The notes: generated from the letters alone by a model not told the origin. Positions 1 to 9,176 are shown, counted from the first letter of the stretch. The stretch is DNA of 43,643 nt from Shewanella surugensis (GCF_023284005.1 NZ_JAKIKS010000039.1:1-43643); one strand, 5' to 3'. Numbers and translations: made by a program.

Positions 1-63
1 GAAATAAAAGCAATTTCGAATAACTCAACACCTGTGAGTGCCCACACAGATTTGCTTGTCATA

Positions 64-76
64 TTGTTAAAGAGCG
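64..76 (-). promoter_or_regulatory. boxA antitermination element of an rRNA operon leader
   Basis: The minus strand reads CGCTCTTTAACAA, the boxA core bound by the NusB/NusE antitermination complex in rRNA leaders. It is followed by the usual GTGTGGGCACTC segment (about 35-50). The rRNA genes themselves must lie to the left of base 1, transcribed leftward. boxA also occurs in 16S-23S spacers, but the two promoters just upstream (373-400, 146-173) make this the leader. Confidence 0.85.
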
Positions 77-145
77 TTGCTAGTATGAAAAACGCATTTT
101 TCAGCTAGCAGCCTAAGACGCTAGGTCGTTGGCTTGAGGAGGCGT

Positions 146-173
146 ATTCTACACTCTCCAGTCGCGGCGTCAA
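146..173 (-). promoter_or_regulatory. rRNA operon promoter P2
   Basis: On the minus strand a -35 TTGACG (168-173) and a -10 TAGAAT (146-151) are separated by 16 bases. A GC-rich stretch follows the -10, as in stringently controlled promoters. It lies about 200 bases downstream of P1 and upstream of boxA, the normal order in gammaproteobacterial rrn operons. Confidence 0.8.
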
Positions 174-372
174 GTGCTTATTTTAAGAAGTTTTTCAAGT
201 GTTGATTTCTTAATCACTCATGTGATAAATAATCAAAACCGAAGCCCTTAAAGCGCTTGTCACCTGAGATTAAAATCCGAAGAGATTATTCTCTCTAACA
301 CCGCTGCAAGTCCCGTACTCTCTAATCTTTCGACTAGGTAGTAAGCCTGCTTTGCCGTGTCAGTGGTTGCGC

Positions 373-400
373 ATTATAGGGAGATTTGAGCTAAGCACAA
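373..400 (-). promoter_or_regulatory. rRNA operon promoter P1
   Basis: The minus strand has -35 TTGTGC (395-400), a 16-base spacer and a perfect -10 TATAAT (373-378). A GCGC discriminator and CCACTGACACGG follow, very close to the E. coli rrn P1 start region. The DNA upstream (about 401-430) is AT-rich and may be an UP element. A GC-rich discriminator is the known basis of ppGpp/DksA control, so growth-rate control is inferred. Confidence 0.88.
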
Positions 401-463
401 GCCCTTTTTAGCATTTAAATGAAACAAACCCATTGAGTGAACACAAAGCCAGCTAAACGTTTA

Positions 464-489
464 AAAAAAGGGCTTTAACGCCCTTTTTT
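464..489 (-). terminator. Intrinsic terminator, bidirectional
   Basis: A-rich and T-rich arms flank GGGC/GCCC: stem 464-473 with 480-489, loop 474-479. The T tract on either strand allows use in both directions. It lies 18 bases beyond the ccoG stop codon, so it ends ccoG transcription before the rRNA P1 region. Confidence 0.85.
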
Positions 490-506
490 ATCATTTTATC
501 TGTCTT

Positions 507-1928
507 TTAATGACTGAAAAAACGAGATTCCTGTGTAACTTCTACCTTTCTATCTACACTGATGACGTGAAAAGTAATATTAGTCACACTTTTTGTCAGT
601 TCTACAGGATCAACAGCTAAACTTATCGGCACACTAAGTACTTCCCCAGACATTAAGGTTACGTGTTTAGGCCCTATCCATTGATAATCTGACAAACCTT
701 CTACATTCATGTCGTACTCGTGAGTCGATTCCGTTTTATTGAATACTTTTAAAGTAAAAGTATTTTCAATCAAACCGTCATTATTTTCTCTATATAGCTG
801 ATTGCGATCTCGGATGACATCCAGTCGCATAGGGGCGATGGTCATACTGGCATAAATAAAGAGTAACATCATAATACTCAGCATCACACCGTAACCCACT
901 AGCTTAGGTCTAAGGACTTTTTCTTTAATCTTGTCTAACTTGTTTTCTGTTGTGTAGCTAATGAGGCCTTTAGCATAGCCCATATGTGACATGGTATTAT
1001 CGCAAGCATCAATACAGGCACCGCAATTAATACATTCATACTGGAGCCCATTACGGATATCAATACCTGTCGGGCAAACTTGAACGCATAAATCACAGTC
1101 AATACAATCGCCCAAACCTTGCTCTTTGGGATCAGACTTACGCGCCCTTGGGCCTCTATTTTCTCCTCGTTGACTATCGTAACCCACTATATAAGTGTTC
1201 TTATCAAACATAACCGCTTGGAAACGAGCATATGGACATATGTGGATGCACATGATTTCACGCATCCAGCCAGCATTACCGTAAGTCGCCAAAGCAAAGA
1301 AAACAACCCAAAAATACACTAAACCCGTCTCATTCAACGAAAAAAGATCAATGTAAATTTGATGGGCTGGCACAAAATAAGAAATGAAAGTTGTTGCCGT
1401 CAATAAAGAGACCGCTAGCCAAGCAGTGTGTTTTGCTGCTTTACGCCAAATTTTATTAAAGCTCCAAGGAAGCTGATCTAATTTAATTCGTTTATGTCTC
1501 GTGCCTTCGAATTTTTCTTCAAACCAAATGAATATGAAAGTCCACACGGTTTGTGGGCAAGTGTAGCCACACCAAACTCTACCCAAATATGTGGTCACAA
1601 AGAATAACCCAAAAGCCGCTATCATTAATAAAGCCGCTAATAATGTCAGATCTTGAGGCCAAATGGTAAGTCCAAATATATGAAACTTTTGCTCGGCTAA
1701 GTTAAACAACACGGCTTGTCTGTCACCCCAAGAAAACCAAGGGATCACTAAAAATACCAGCATGGCCACCCAGCCTAAACGGCGACGTAAAGTGGTCCAC
1801 AAGCCTTTTACCGCCCGAACATATATTCGATTTCTGGGATTAAAACGGTCTGCTTTCGTTGGATCGGGCTGATGGATCTTAATTCGTTCAGCCTTTGAAT
1901 AGTCTTTTTGGTTTTTATCTGCGTTCAT
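507..1928 (-). CDS. ccoG: Cytochrome c oxidase accessory protein CcoG (FixG/RdxA family)
   Basis: This is a membrane iron-sulfur protein. Family members act in maturation of cbb3-type cytochrome oxidase and are reported to reduce copper for its supply. At 473 residues it has the usual family length. It shows an N-terminal membrane segment (about 50-67), further hydrophobic segments, and the in-membrane GYTCPQTVW and CIHICPY motifs. A ferredoxin part carries CIDCDLCVQVCP and ECINCGACIDAC, enough for two [4Fe-4S] clusters, and an immunoglobulin-like periplasmic tail follows. AAGG precedes the ATG at 1928. It stands alone, since no ccoNOPQ genes are in the window. It ends at the terminator 464-489. 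Family assignment is firm; the copper role is family knowledge. Confidence 0.93.
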   Translation of the reverse strand: MNADKNQKDYSKAERIKIHQPDPTKADRFNPRNRIYVRAVKGLWTTLRRRLGWVAMLVFLVIPWFSWGDRQAVLFNLAEQKFHIFGLTIWPQDLTLLAALLMIAAFGLFFVTTYLGRVWCGYTCPQTVWTFIFIWFEEKFEGTRHKRIKLDQLPWSFNKIWRKAAKHTAWLAVSLLTATTFISYFVPAHQIYIDLFSLNETGLVYFWVVFFALATYGNAGWMREIMCIHICPYARFQAVMFDKNTYIVGYDSQRGENRGPRARKSDPKEQGLGDCIDCDLCVQVCPTGIDIRNGLQYECINCGACIDACDNTMSHMGYAKGLISYTTENKLDKIKEKVLRPKLVGYGVMLSIMMLLFIYASMTIAPMRLDVIRDRNQLYRENNDGLIENTFTLKVFNKTESTHEYDMNVEGLSDYQWIGPKHVTLMSGEVLSVPISLAVDPVELTKSVTNITFHVISVDRKVEVTQESRFFSH

Positions 1929-2016
1929 TTTACAGCCTTACAGCTTTAACATTGCCAGAAAACTGGTCTATTATAACTCTTATAACACATGTTATTCACT
2001 TAGATAGGACTAAAAT

Positions 2017-2373
2017 ATGAGAAACTGGATCATCTTGGCAATATTAGTTGCCCTTGCATATTACTTGTACACTAAGAGTGACGGTGTCGATAAGCCGATG
2101 GATAGTGCCCAAACATTTGTGGAGTCAACTCAGGATAAACTCGACAAAGCAACCGATGCTCAAATGGATACACTAGAAGCAAAAGTGCAATCGCTTAAAG
2201 CCACTATCGATGCTAAATTATCCGGCACTGAGAAACAGGCTTTTGACTTGCTGGCTCAATCTAAAGAAAAAATGAAGCAGTTTGTCGATGAATACTGCGC
2301 GCCAAGTGCACCGCAAAGCAGTAGCTTTAGCAAAGACAGCCAAGACTATATCTGTAAAGAGCTACAAAATTAA
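2017..2373 (+). CDS. Small membrane-anchored coiled protein, function unknown
   Basis: I do not recognise this 118-residue protein. It begins with one hydrophobic segment (about residues 4-17, WIILAILVALAYYLY), a signal anchor or signal peptide. A charged, alanine- and lysine-rich helical stretch with coiled-coil character follows (about 30-90). The tail holds two cysteines (EYCAP and YICKEL) that could pair in the periplasm. It starts 88 bases from ccoG, divergently, and is followed by a clear terminator, so it is a single-gene unit. Confidence 0.75.
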   Translation: MRNWIILAILVALAYYLYTKSDGVDKPMDSAQTFVESTQDKLDKATDAQMDTLEAKVQSLKATIDAKLSGTEKQAFDLLAQSKEKMKQFVDEYCAPSAPQSSSFSKDSQDYICKELQN

Positions 2374-2403
2374 ATAATTCATTGTTTAATTAGTCCTCTA
2401 CAA

Positions 2404-2437
2404 CCTTTGTTGGTATTGCTGACCAACAAAGGCTTTT
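2404..2437 (+). terminator. Intrinsic terminator
   Basis: A perfect 11-bp stem (CCTTTGTTGGT at 2404-2414 with its complement at 2422-2432) has a 7-base loop and is followed by CTTTT. It lies 31 bases after the stop codon of the small coiled-protein gene. Confidence 0.85.
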
Positions 2438-2615
2438 GTCCTTACTGAACAAAAACCCACTATTATCAGTATAATACTTACCATAGCCTTTCTTTATATA
2501 ACCTAACATATCATTTTAGATTAAATAAAGACCAAAACAATCTAACTCCCCCCTTTAAATACAAATGAGAACTGTTATCATTTACCGCATTAAGATATCG
2601 TATCCAGAGGTTAAT

Positions 2616-2834
2616 ATGACTAAGACGATGACGTTTGCCGCACTTCATTTTAGCGTTGCTTTTACCGTAACCTATTTATTAACAGGAAGTATGCTCATCG
2701 GTGGCGCTGTTGCATTGGTTGAGCCTGCTATCAATACTGTTGTTTTTTACTTTCATGAAAAAGTATGGAAACGTTATGATGCAAAGAAGGAAGGTACATT
2801 AGAATCAACGACTCCAGCGATACACTCTCATTAA
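2616..2834 (+). CDS. DUF2061 small membrane protein
   Basis: This 72-residue protein matches the DUF2061 pattern: a first hydrophobic helix (FAALHFSVAFTVTYLLTG), a glycine-containing second helix, then VEPAINTVVFYFHEKVWKR. It is predicted to sit in the inner membrane with two helices. The role of the family is not known. The frame is open upstream to 2565, but AGAGG at 2606-2610 lies 5 bases before the ATG at 2616, which decides the start. It converges with the kinase/phosphatase gene, whose stop is only 20 bases away. Confidence 0.8.
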   Translation: MTKTMTFAALHFSVAFTVTYLLTGSMLIGGAVALVEPAINTVVFYFHEKVWKRYDAKKEGTLESTTPAIHSH

Positions 2835-2854
2835 CGCCAGTATTAGCCTGCCTG

Positions 2855-4636
2855 CTAACGCATAAAGTGTAAGCTTTGTATTATGAGTAAAAGTAAAAGA
2901 ATAAAGGTGAGTATACGCCACAAGCGGAGTGGGTCATCTTCTATTAACGCAGCAAAATAATGTTTATCGACTAACGCTGGATTCGGCGTGGAAAGATCGG
3001 CGATAAATTCTGACATTGCCTGATAACGCTGCTCGATGTCTGGATGACAAGCTTTTCGTATCACCAAGTCTATCCATAATGGAATATCGGGGCGATATTG
3101 TTGAATTGAAATATAGCGCCAATCCTTTTTGGGGATCTTATTTATTCCAGATGTTAGATTGTGTTGATAAGGTAAATATTGAGTGAGCATTTCATAAATC
3201 ATCACCCCCATCGAAAAAATATCAGATTGATGTTTGGCAATATGCTTATTCAAATACTCTGGCGACATGTACTCTAACGCCCCCAAAGGGATCTTTTCCT
3301 GCGCCTCAAGCTCCATGTCTTCCAAACTATCAATTTGCACTGCACCATAGTCTATCAATACTAATTTTTGCGCTTCATTCATCATGAAATTTTCAGGCTT
3401 TAAATCTCGATGAATAACTCCCAACCTCTGTAAAGCACGAACCGAGGTTACCATTTCAATGAGTAATTTTCTAACAAGCTGCAAACTCGGTTTAGGATGA
3501 TCATACATCCACTGCCTCAACGTTTCGCCCTCGACATACTCACATAAATGATAAAGAAAACGCGACTTATGTGGGTATATACTCATTAATCCTGATGAGT
3601 TCGCTCTCTCTCCCACCCATTGTTCACGTATAAAGGCTTGTAAATAATAAATGTCATCACTGTAATTGAGAGAAGGCGCTTTAAGGGTGAAGACTTGTTT
3701 ATTCGTATTATCTTCGACCAAATACACATGGCTGCGACTGCCTGAATGTAAAATGTTCAACACCTTAAAATGATCAATTCGATGACCCACAGCTAAGGCA
3801 GGAGGAAAGATTTGCTTCAATCCTGTTTCATTTAACTCATCAATCCCAGTAAGGGGGAGCGAGGTGACTTTCAACAATAAACACGTGAGATTATCATCGC
3901 TGCCTTTTTGCATCGCATGCTGAAGTACTTTATCCGCTGTTGATTCCAGACCTGTTGACGCTGCTTTCAATAAAGCGGTCAACTCAAGCTCACAGACCCA
4001 TTGGTGCACTCCATCGCTTGTCAAAATAAAGACGTCATCACAGCGAATGTTTAATTCTTGATAATCGATTTCTAAATGACTATCAATGCCTAAAGCTCGC
4101 GTTAGAAAATTACCTTTATTAAAGGGTTTATGGCAATGGTCACGGGTTATGAGTGTTAATGCTCCCTGTCTAAAGCGATAAATCCGCGTATCTCCCACAT
4201 GAAATATATGGGCTCGATTTGACTTGATGATCACACTACTTAATGTAGTCACAAAGCCATTGTGTCGAAGATAGGCAAGCTGACTATGATGATATAACCA
4301 ATCATTTAATGATCTTAATACTCGACTAGCAGATTGCTTCACTGACCAAGTATCTGGCGTCGCATAATAATCAGTAATAAATTGTGTGACACTAAGCTGA
4401 CTGGCTTGCTGACCATTATCGCTGCAACTGACTCCATCAGCGATACAAGCCGTGATCCCCTTACAAACGATGGCATGGTGATTTTTCGGATGACGGACTG
4501 CGAAGGCATCTTGATTTTCCAATCTTAATCCTGCCCTCGATTTCCCCCCCACATTCACATGCAGTTTTGGTTTCAGTGGGCTAATCATTGCCGATCCCGC
4601 TGGTGCATCCACGAGTTTGAGTGAAGTGCTTTTCAT
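2855..4636 (-). CDS. Bifunctional PP2C phosphatase / Ser-Thr protein kinase fusion, membrane anchored
   Basis: The first half is a PP2C-type phosphatase (about residues 20-260) with ENQDAFAV, the metal-binding ADGV, HVGDTRIYR, TSDGVHQW and GSDDNLT. The second half is a Hanks-type kinase (about 280-555). It has a glycine-rich start, the TLK lysine, the catalytic loop HRDLKPEN, DYG in place of DFG, and YMSPEYL as the activation-segment end. A C-terminal hydrophobic helix (ILLLLLIIQSLHF) anchors it with both domains cytoplasmic. The frame opens at a TTG (4657) inside the transporter gene. ATG 4636, four bases after that gene's stop, fits translational coupling better. It is the last gene of the cobA-nirBD-transporter operon. 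From memory, a similar kinase lies in the Pseudomonas nirBD cluster. The targets are unknown. Confidence 0.88.
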   Translation of the reverse strand: MKSTSLKLVDAPAGSAMISPLKPKLHVNVGGKSRAGLRLENQDAFAVRHPKNHHAIVCKGITACIADGVSCSDNGQQASQLSVTQFITDYYATPDTWSVKQSASRVLRSLNDWLYHHSQLAYLRHNGFVTTLSSVIIKSNRAHIFHVGDTRIYRFRQGALTLITRDHCHKPFNKGNFLTRALGIDSHLEIDYQELNIRCDDVFILTSDGVHQWVCELELTALLKAASTGLESTADKVLQHAMQKGSDDNLTCLLLKVTSLPLTGIDELNETGLKQIFPPALAVGHRIDHFKVLNILHSGSRSHVYLVEDNTNKQVFTLKAPSLNYSDDIYYLQAFIREQWVGERANSSGLMSIYPHKSRFLYHLCEYVEGETLRQWMYDHPKPSLQLVRKLLIEMVTSVRALQRLGVIHRDLKPENFMMNEAQKLVLIDYGAVQIDSLEDMELEAQEKIPLGALEYMSPEYLNKHIAKHQSDIFSMGVMIYEMLTQYLPYQHNLTSGINKIPKKDWRYISIQQYRPDIPLWIDLVIRKACHPDIEQRYQAMSEFIADLSTPNPALVDKHYFAALIEDDPLRLWRILTFILLLLLIIQSLHFMR

Positions 4637-4640
4637 CTCT

Positions 4641-6113
4641 TTAATGCGATACGTCAATTAAGGTCACACTACCATCTTCATTCATTTCAGCAATTTGTCC
4701 TGAAGGCTCCTCCATCACTAGCAAGGCCACAAAACCCAATAATGCCGTTATCGCAATCACATAATAAAAAGTGCTGTAATCAACAAAGGACAAAACAGTC
4801 AAATAACAAACTGCTCCCACATTGCCATAAGCTCCGGTCATTCCAGCAATTTGCCCCGTCATACGTCTCTTAATCAAAGGTATCGTCGCAAACACTGCCC
4901 CCTCACCCGACTGCACAAAGAAAGAGCACAACATAGCAGCAGCAACAGCAAGTCCCACTGGCCAATCACTATTAACTTGTCCCATTAAAAAATACCCCAG
5001 CGAGAGACCTGCGGTTAAAATTAATAAAGTGAGTTTGCGGCCAAATTTATCTGAAATCCAGCCCCCGCCGGGACGGGATATCAAATTCATGAAGGCATAA
5101 GCTGAAGCCACCATTCCCGCCACAACAGGCGTTAACTCAAAAGTCTCAGAAAAAAAGAGTGGCAACATCGACACTACGGCTAACTCAGATCCAAAAGTCG
5201 CGAAATACAGAACATTCAATACAGCAACCTGCTTAAATTTATATTGATGGATCGCAGGAACTGGTTTTTCAAAAATCGTTTTATTCACCTTCCACACTAA
5301 AGAGGCATCGTAGCCGTAAATAATGACTAAGCTCAAGTAAATAACGTTCACCGTCCAAGCAGATAACATAGCCACTCCTGCCGGAGATAACTTCCACGCC
5401 AATAAGGCTAATGCCCCGTACATCGGTAATTTCATGATGAGTAGTAGAAAGAAATCACCTTTAGAGGTGACCTCCATTGCGGTTAAGTTTTTAGGGCGAA
5501 AATACGTCGCCCCCTTAGGCGTGTCGCTGACATGTCTAAAAAAAACAAAGGCAAACACTAAACTCATTAAGCCTGTTATGGCCATTGCATAGCGCCAGCC
5601 ATCTTCCCCCCCGAAGAACAGAGCTAACGTTGGTAACGTAAATGCCGCAGCAGCCGAACCAAAATTGCCCCAACCACCGTATACACCTTCAGCCGTGCCT
5701 AATTCATTATGAGGAAACCACTCCGACACTAATCGAATACCGATGACAAAACCAGCGCCAATAAAGCCGAGGAAAAAACGCGCGACAGCGGCCTGAATAA
5801 AGTTATCGGCCAAGGCAAATGCAAAACAGGGCACCGCGCTCACAGCCAATAAAACTGAATAAACCCATCGAGGTCCATACTTGTCGGTCAGCATGCCAAT
5901 TAATACCCTTGCAGGAATAGTAAAAGCCACATTGAGAATTAATAGGGTTTTAATCTCTGCACTGGTTAATCCTAATGAAGATTTTACCGATTGTAATAAT
6001 GGGACAAAATTAAACCACACCATAAACGTTATAAAAAATGCCATCCAGCTAAGGTGTAATATTTTCATTTTCCCACTAAATGAAAATAGATTAAATCGAT
6101 TTACATGGCTCAT
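4641..6113 (-). CDS. NNP-family nitrate/nitrite transporter (NarK/NasA type) of the assimilation operon
   Basis: This 490-residue major facilitator protein has about 12 membrane helices. It is of the nitrate-nitrite porter family, as shown by MAFFITFMVWFNFVPLL at the start, a GGWGNFGSAAAAF signature near 147-159 and SRPGGGWISDKFGRK in the second half. It should bring nitrate through the inner membrane for NasA and NirBD. It lies 91 bases downstream of nirD and is coupled to the kinase/phosphatase gene. A second paralogue (13208-14812) accompanies the respiratory genes, so this copy is probably the assimilatory one. A central loop (about 250-290) separates the two six-helix halves. NarK and NasA cannot be separated by eye. 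Confidence 0.9.
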   Translation of the reverse strand: MSHVNRFNLFSFSGKMKILHLSWMAFFITFMVWFNFVPLLQSVKSSLGLTSAEIKTLLILNVAFTIPARVLIGMLTDKYGPRWVYSVLLAVSAVPCFAFALADNFIQAAVARFFLGFIGAGFVIGIRLVSEWFPHNELGTAEGVYGGWGNFGSAAAAFTLPTLALFFGGEDGWRYAMAITGLMSLVFAFVFFRHVSDTPKGATYFRPKNLTAMEVTSKGDFFLLLIMKLPMYGALALLAWKLSPAGVAMLSAWTVNVIYLSLVIIYGYDASLVWKVNKTIFEKPVPAIHQYKFKQVAVLNVLYFATFGSELAVVSMLPLFFSETFELTPVVAGMVASAYAFMNLISRPGGGWISDKFGRKLTLLILTAGLSLGYFLMGQVNSDWPVGLAVAAAMLCSFFVQSGEGAVFATIPLIKRRMTGQIAGMTGAYGNVGAVCYLTVLSFVDYSTFYYVIAITALLGFVALLVMEEPSGQIAEMNEDGSVTLIDVSH

Positions 6114-6204
6114 TGGATCATCCTTTATTAATGAAAATAGTCAGCCGAATACCTACCCGCAATATGACGGGCACAAACAAAATAGGCAGAAATAGAAAGG
6201 CTAA

Positions 6205-6534
6205 CTAGCCATAAGCAAGCTGAACTTCTCTCCCGTGCAGCCGGATAGGGTAGGTTTTGAGTTGACGATCAGGCTCTTGAAGACAGAGTCCGTTACTCAA
6301 ATTAAAATGTTGCTTATATAAAGGTGAAGAAACAACAGCCTCCTCTTTTATAGAGCCCATTATTCCTCTAGAAATGACATTGGCTTTACCAATAGGATCA
6401 TAATTAGAGACGGCATAGAGTGCCTGTGTCTGGCGACATTGAAATACGGCCACTTGCTCATCACCAAGCAAAGCACATATTCCGGCCCCTGAGTTCAAAT
6501 CATGTTGTAGGCAAACTGATATCCACTTTTTCAT
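6205..6534 (-). CDS. nirD: Nitrite reductase [NAD(P)H] small subunit NirD
   Basis: At 109 residues, this is the Rieske-like small subunit that pairs with NirB to reduce nitrite to ammonium in the cytoplasm. The pattern WISVCLQHDL, GICALLGDEQVAVFQC, LYAVSNYDPIGKANVISRGI and PLYKQHFNL matches NirD. As in other NirD proteins, the Cys/His ligands of a true Rieske cluster are absent. AAGGAAG lies 3 bases before the ATG at 6534. It is separated from nirB by a triple 28-base repeat (6551-6634). Confidence 0.93.
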   Translation of the reverse strand: MKKWISVCLQHDLNSGAGICALLGDEQVAVFQCRQTQALYAVSNYDPIGKANVISRGIMGSIKEEAVVSSPLYKQHFNLSNGLCLQEPDRQLKTYPIRLHGREVQLAYG

Positions 6535-6550
6535 TCTTCCTTTCCCTTTT

Positions 6551-6634
6551 CTTATTGACGTTCAATCTGCAACTTCTTCTTATTGACGTTCAATCTGCAA
6601 CTTCTTCTTATTGACGTTCAATCTGCAACTTCGA
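6551..6634. repeat. Three tandem 28-bp repeats spanning the nirB stop codon
   Basis: The copies are 6551-6578, 6579-6606 and 6607-6634. The first two are identical, and the third differs only in its last two bases. The minus-strand core is GTTGCAGATTGAACGTCAAT. The nirB stop codon TGA lies in the copy next to the gene, so the other two are duplications of the gene end (last sense codons plus TGA) pushed into the nirB-nirD spacer. Confidence 0.95.
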
Positions 6635-9176
6635 GTATTTTTATTCTCTGATCGTTATTACTGGGTTTACGCTGCTCACGCTCAATCTCATATATAAGAT
6701 GCGGATCACTCTGCTTACTATTAATAAAATGCTGAAAACGTTTTAATTTTTCTGGATTGTCTAAGGTTGTCTTCCACTCACATTGATATTGGCTAATGCT
6801 ATATGCCATCTCAGTTTCTAATTCTTGTGCTAAACCGAGTTTGTCATCAATAATCACCTGCTTGAGATATTCGAGTCCCCCTTCTAGACTTTCCAGCCAA
6901 ACCGACGTGCGCTGACCTTTTTCGGCACTGCGGATATAAAACATGAGAAAGCGATCGATATATTGAATGAGGGTTTTATCATCTAAATTGGTCGCAAATA
7001 AATCACCGTGACGTGGTCGCATGCCTCCATTACCGCCGACATATAAGTTCCAACCGTTTTCAGTGGCAATCATTCCCACATCTTTTGACTGTGCTTCGGC
7101 GCACTCTCTAGTGCATCCCGATACCGCAAACTTAAGCTTATTCGGGGCGCGTAGCCCTTTATAGCGATCCTCAATATCAATGGCGAAACCCAAACTGTCA
7201 TTAATACCAAATCGGCACCAAGTCTCGCCAACACACGCTTTAACCGTTCGCACCGATTTACCATAGGCTTGCCCTGTTTCAAATCCCGCATCAACCAGTT
7301 TTCGCCAAATAATCGGCAGTTCATGTAATTGAGCACCAAATAAATCAATACGTTGCCCGCCAGTGATTTTAGTATAGAGATCAAATTCTTTGGCTATTTC
7401 CCCTATGAATATAAGCTTGTCAGGCGTAATTTCACCGCCAGCAATTCGGGGCACAACGGAATAAGTACCATCTTTTTGCATATTACCTAAATAACGATCA
7501 TTGGTATCTTGCAGTCCCATATGGGGCTCTTCTAAAACATATTCATTCCAAAAAGAAGCCAAGATGGAGCCGACGGTTGGCTTACATATTTCGCAGCCCA
7601 ATCCAGAGCCATGACTTTTCAGTAAACCATCAAAGGTTTTGACCTTTTTAATCCTGACTATGTCAACTAACTCGGGACGAGTATAAGCAAAGTGCTCACA
7701 GAGGTTGTTATCGACATCATGACCCAGTGCCAATAATTCACTATCCAGTAATTGCTTCACCAATGCACTGCATCCGCCACATCCTGTTGATGCTTTGGTA
7801 CAACTTTTCAGCTCAGATAGACTCGTATTTCCCTCAGCTACAGCTTGTTTAATACAGGCTTTGGACACATCGAAGCAAGAGCATATCTGAGCCAAATCTG
7901 GCAGACTCTCCAATCCAGCACCCGTGGCCGCCCCCGCTCCGCTATTCGGTAAGATCAATGAAGCAGGATTTTCAGGTAAAGTCATATTATTCAACATAAG
8001 TTGCAATAAATGGCTGTAGGCACTCACATCCCCAACGAGCACAGCACCTAAGATTTTTTTATTATCACTGGATACAATTAAACGCTTATACACTTGTTCA
8101 ATTTCATCATGATAGGTATAAGATTGTGCGCCTGAAGTTTTTCCATGAGCATCACCAATACTGGCGACATCCACTCCCAATAATTTCAGTTTAGTGCTCA
8201 TATCGGCTCCCGTAAAAGCCGCTTCTTGCCCTAGAATATGAGCTGCTGCCACTTTCGCCATGGCATATCCCGGTGCCACAAGGCCGAAAATACGTTGCTG
8301 CCATAAGGCGCATTCACCGATGGCATAAATATCCGGATCACTGGTTTGGCATTGATCGTTAATCACAATGCCCCCGCGCTGACCTAAGTCTAATCCTGAT
8401 TGACGCGCTAGTTCATCTTGGGGGCGAATACCTGCAGAAAAAACCAGCATATCGGTCTCAACATAAGTGTCATCGGTAAAATTCAATCGATAACGGCAAT
8501 CTTCACCTTTAATGATTTCAGTGGTGGCTTTTTCAGTATGAACGCCGACCCCTAAGGCTTCAATTTTTCGCCTCAACAGTGCAGCCCCACCATCATCCAG
8601 TTGCACAGCCATTAAACGGGGGGCGAATTCGACAACATGAGTTTCCATACCCAAACTCTTTAACGCATTGGCGGCCTCAAGTCCTAATAATCCCCCCCCA
8701 ATCACCACACCCACTTTACTTTTTTTAGCCGATAAACGAATGGCATCTAAATCATCGAGGGTACGATATACCAAGCAATGTGCTTGATCTTTTCCAGGAA
8801 TGGGAGGCACAAAAGGATAAGAGCCGGTGGCTAGCACTAATTTGTCATAATAGGCCTCGCGACCCGAAGCGGTGATCACTTTCTTCGATCCTGCTTCAAT
8901 ACGAGTCACTTTATCATTTAAGATAAAGTCCACCCCGTGTTGATGATAATAATCACTGTCCGTTAACGCCAAGTCCTGCTTCGTCTTACCGTTAAAATAC
9001 TGCGTTAATTGCACTCTGTCATAAGCTAAAAGAGGCTCTTCTGAAAAAGTCCTTAACGAATAATTGTCTTTTTCATCGGCTTTAATGAGAGTATCAATGA
9101 AACGATGTCCGACCATGCCATTACCGACGACTAAAATACGCTTTTTACTCATTGAGTTATTCATCAACTTATTCAT
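6618..9176 (-). CDS. nirB: Nitrite reductase [NAD(P)H] large subunit NirB
   Basis: This 852-residue cytoplasmic enzyme reduces nitrite to ammonium with NAD(P)H. In order it has an FAD site (VVGNGMVGHRF, about 15-25), an NAD(P) site (GVVIGGGLLGLEAA, about 156-169) and a BFD-like [2Fe-2S] domain (CSCFDVSKAC ... GCGGC, about 430-475). A second BFD-like segment carries CEHF and GCEICKP. The C-terminal siroheme/[4Fe-4S] half has CVGETWC (about 646-652) and SGCTRECAEA. It is full length. GGGGGT precedes the ATG at 9176. It sits between cobA, which supplies the siroheme precursor, and nirD. The stop codon lies in a tandem repeat. Confidence 0.97.
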   Translation of the reverse strand: MNKLMNNSMSKKRILVVGNGMVGHRFIDTLIKADEKDNYSLRTFSEEPLLAYDRVQLTQYFNGKTKQDLALTDSDYYHQHGVDFILNDKVTRIEAGSKKVITASGREAYYDKLVLATGSYPFVPPIPGKDQAHCLVYRTLDDLDAIRLSAKKSKVGVVIGGGLLGLEAANALKSLGMETHVVEFAPRLMAVQLDDGGAALLRRKIEALGVGVHTEKATTEIIKGEDCRYRLNFTDDTYVETDMLVFSAGIRPQDELARQSGLDLGQRGGIVINDQCQTSDPDIYAIGECALWQQRIFGLVAPGYAMAKVAAAHILGQEAAFTGADMSTKLKLLGVDVASIGDAHGKTSGAQSYTYHDEIEQVYKRLIVSSDNKKILGAVLVGDVSAYSHLLQLMLNNMTLPENPASLILPNSGAGAATGAGLESLPDLAQICSCFDVSKACIKQAVAEGNTSLSELKSCTKASTGCGGCSALVKQLLDSELLALGHDVDNNLCEHFAYTRPELVDIVRIKKVKTFDGLLKSHGSGLGCEICKPTVGSILASFWNEYVLEEPHMGLQDTNDRYLGNMQKDGTYSVVPRIAGGEITPDKLIFIGEIAKEFDLYTKITGGQRIDLFGAQLHELPIIWRKLVDAGFETGQAYGKSVRTVKACVGETWCRFGINDSLGFAIDIEDRYKGLRAPNKLKFAVSGCTRECAEAQSKDVGMIATENGWNLYVGGNGGMRPRHGDLFATNLDDKTLIQYIDRFLMFYIRSAEKGQRTSVWLESLEGGLEYLKQVIIDDKLGLAQELETEMAYSISQYQCEWKTTLDNPEKLKRFQHFINSKQSDPHLIYEIEREQRKPSNNDQRIKILEVAD

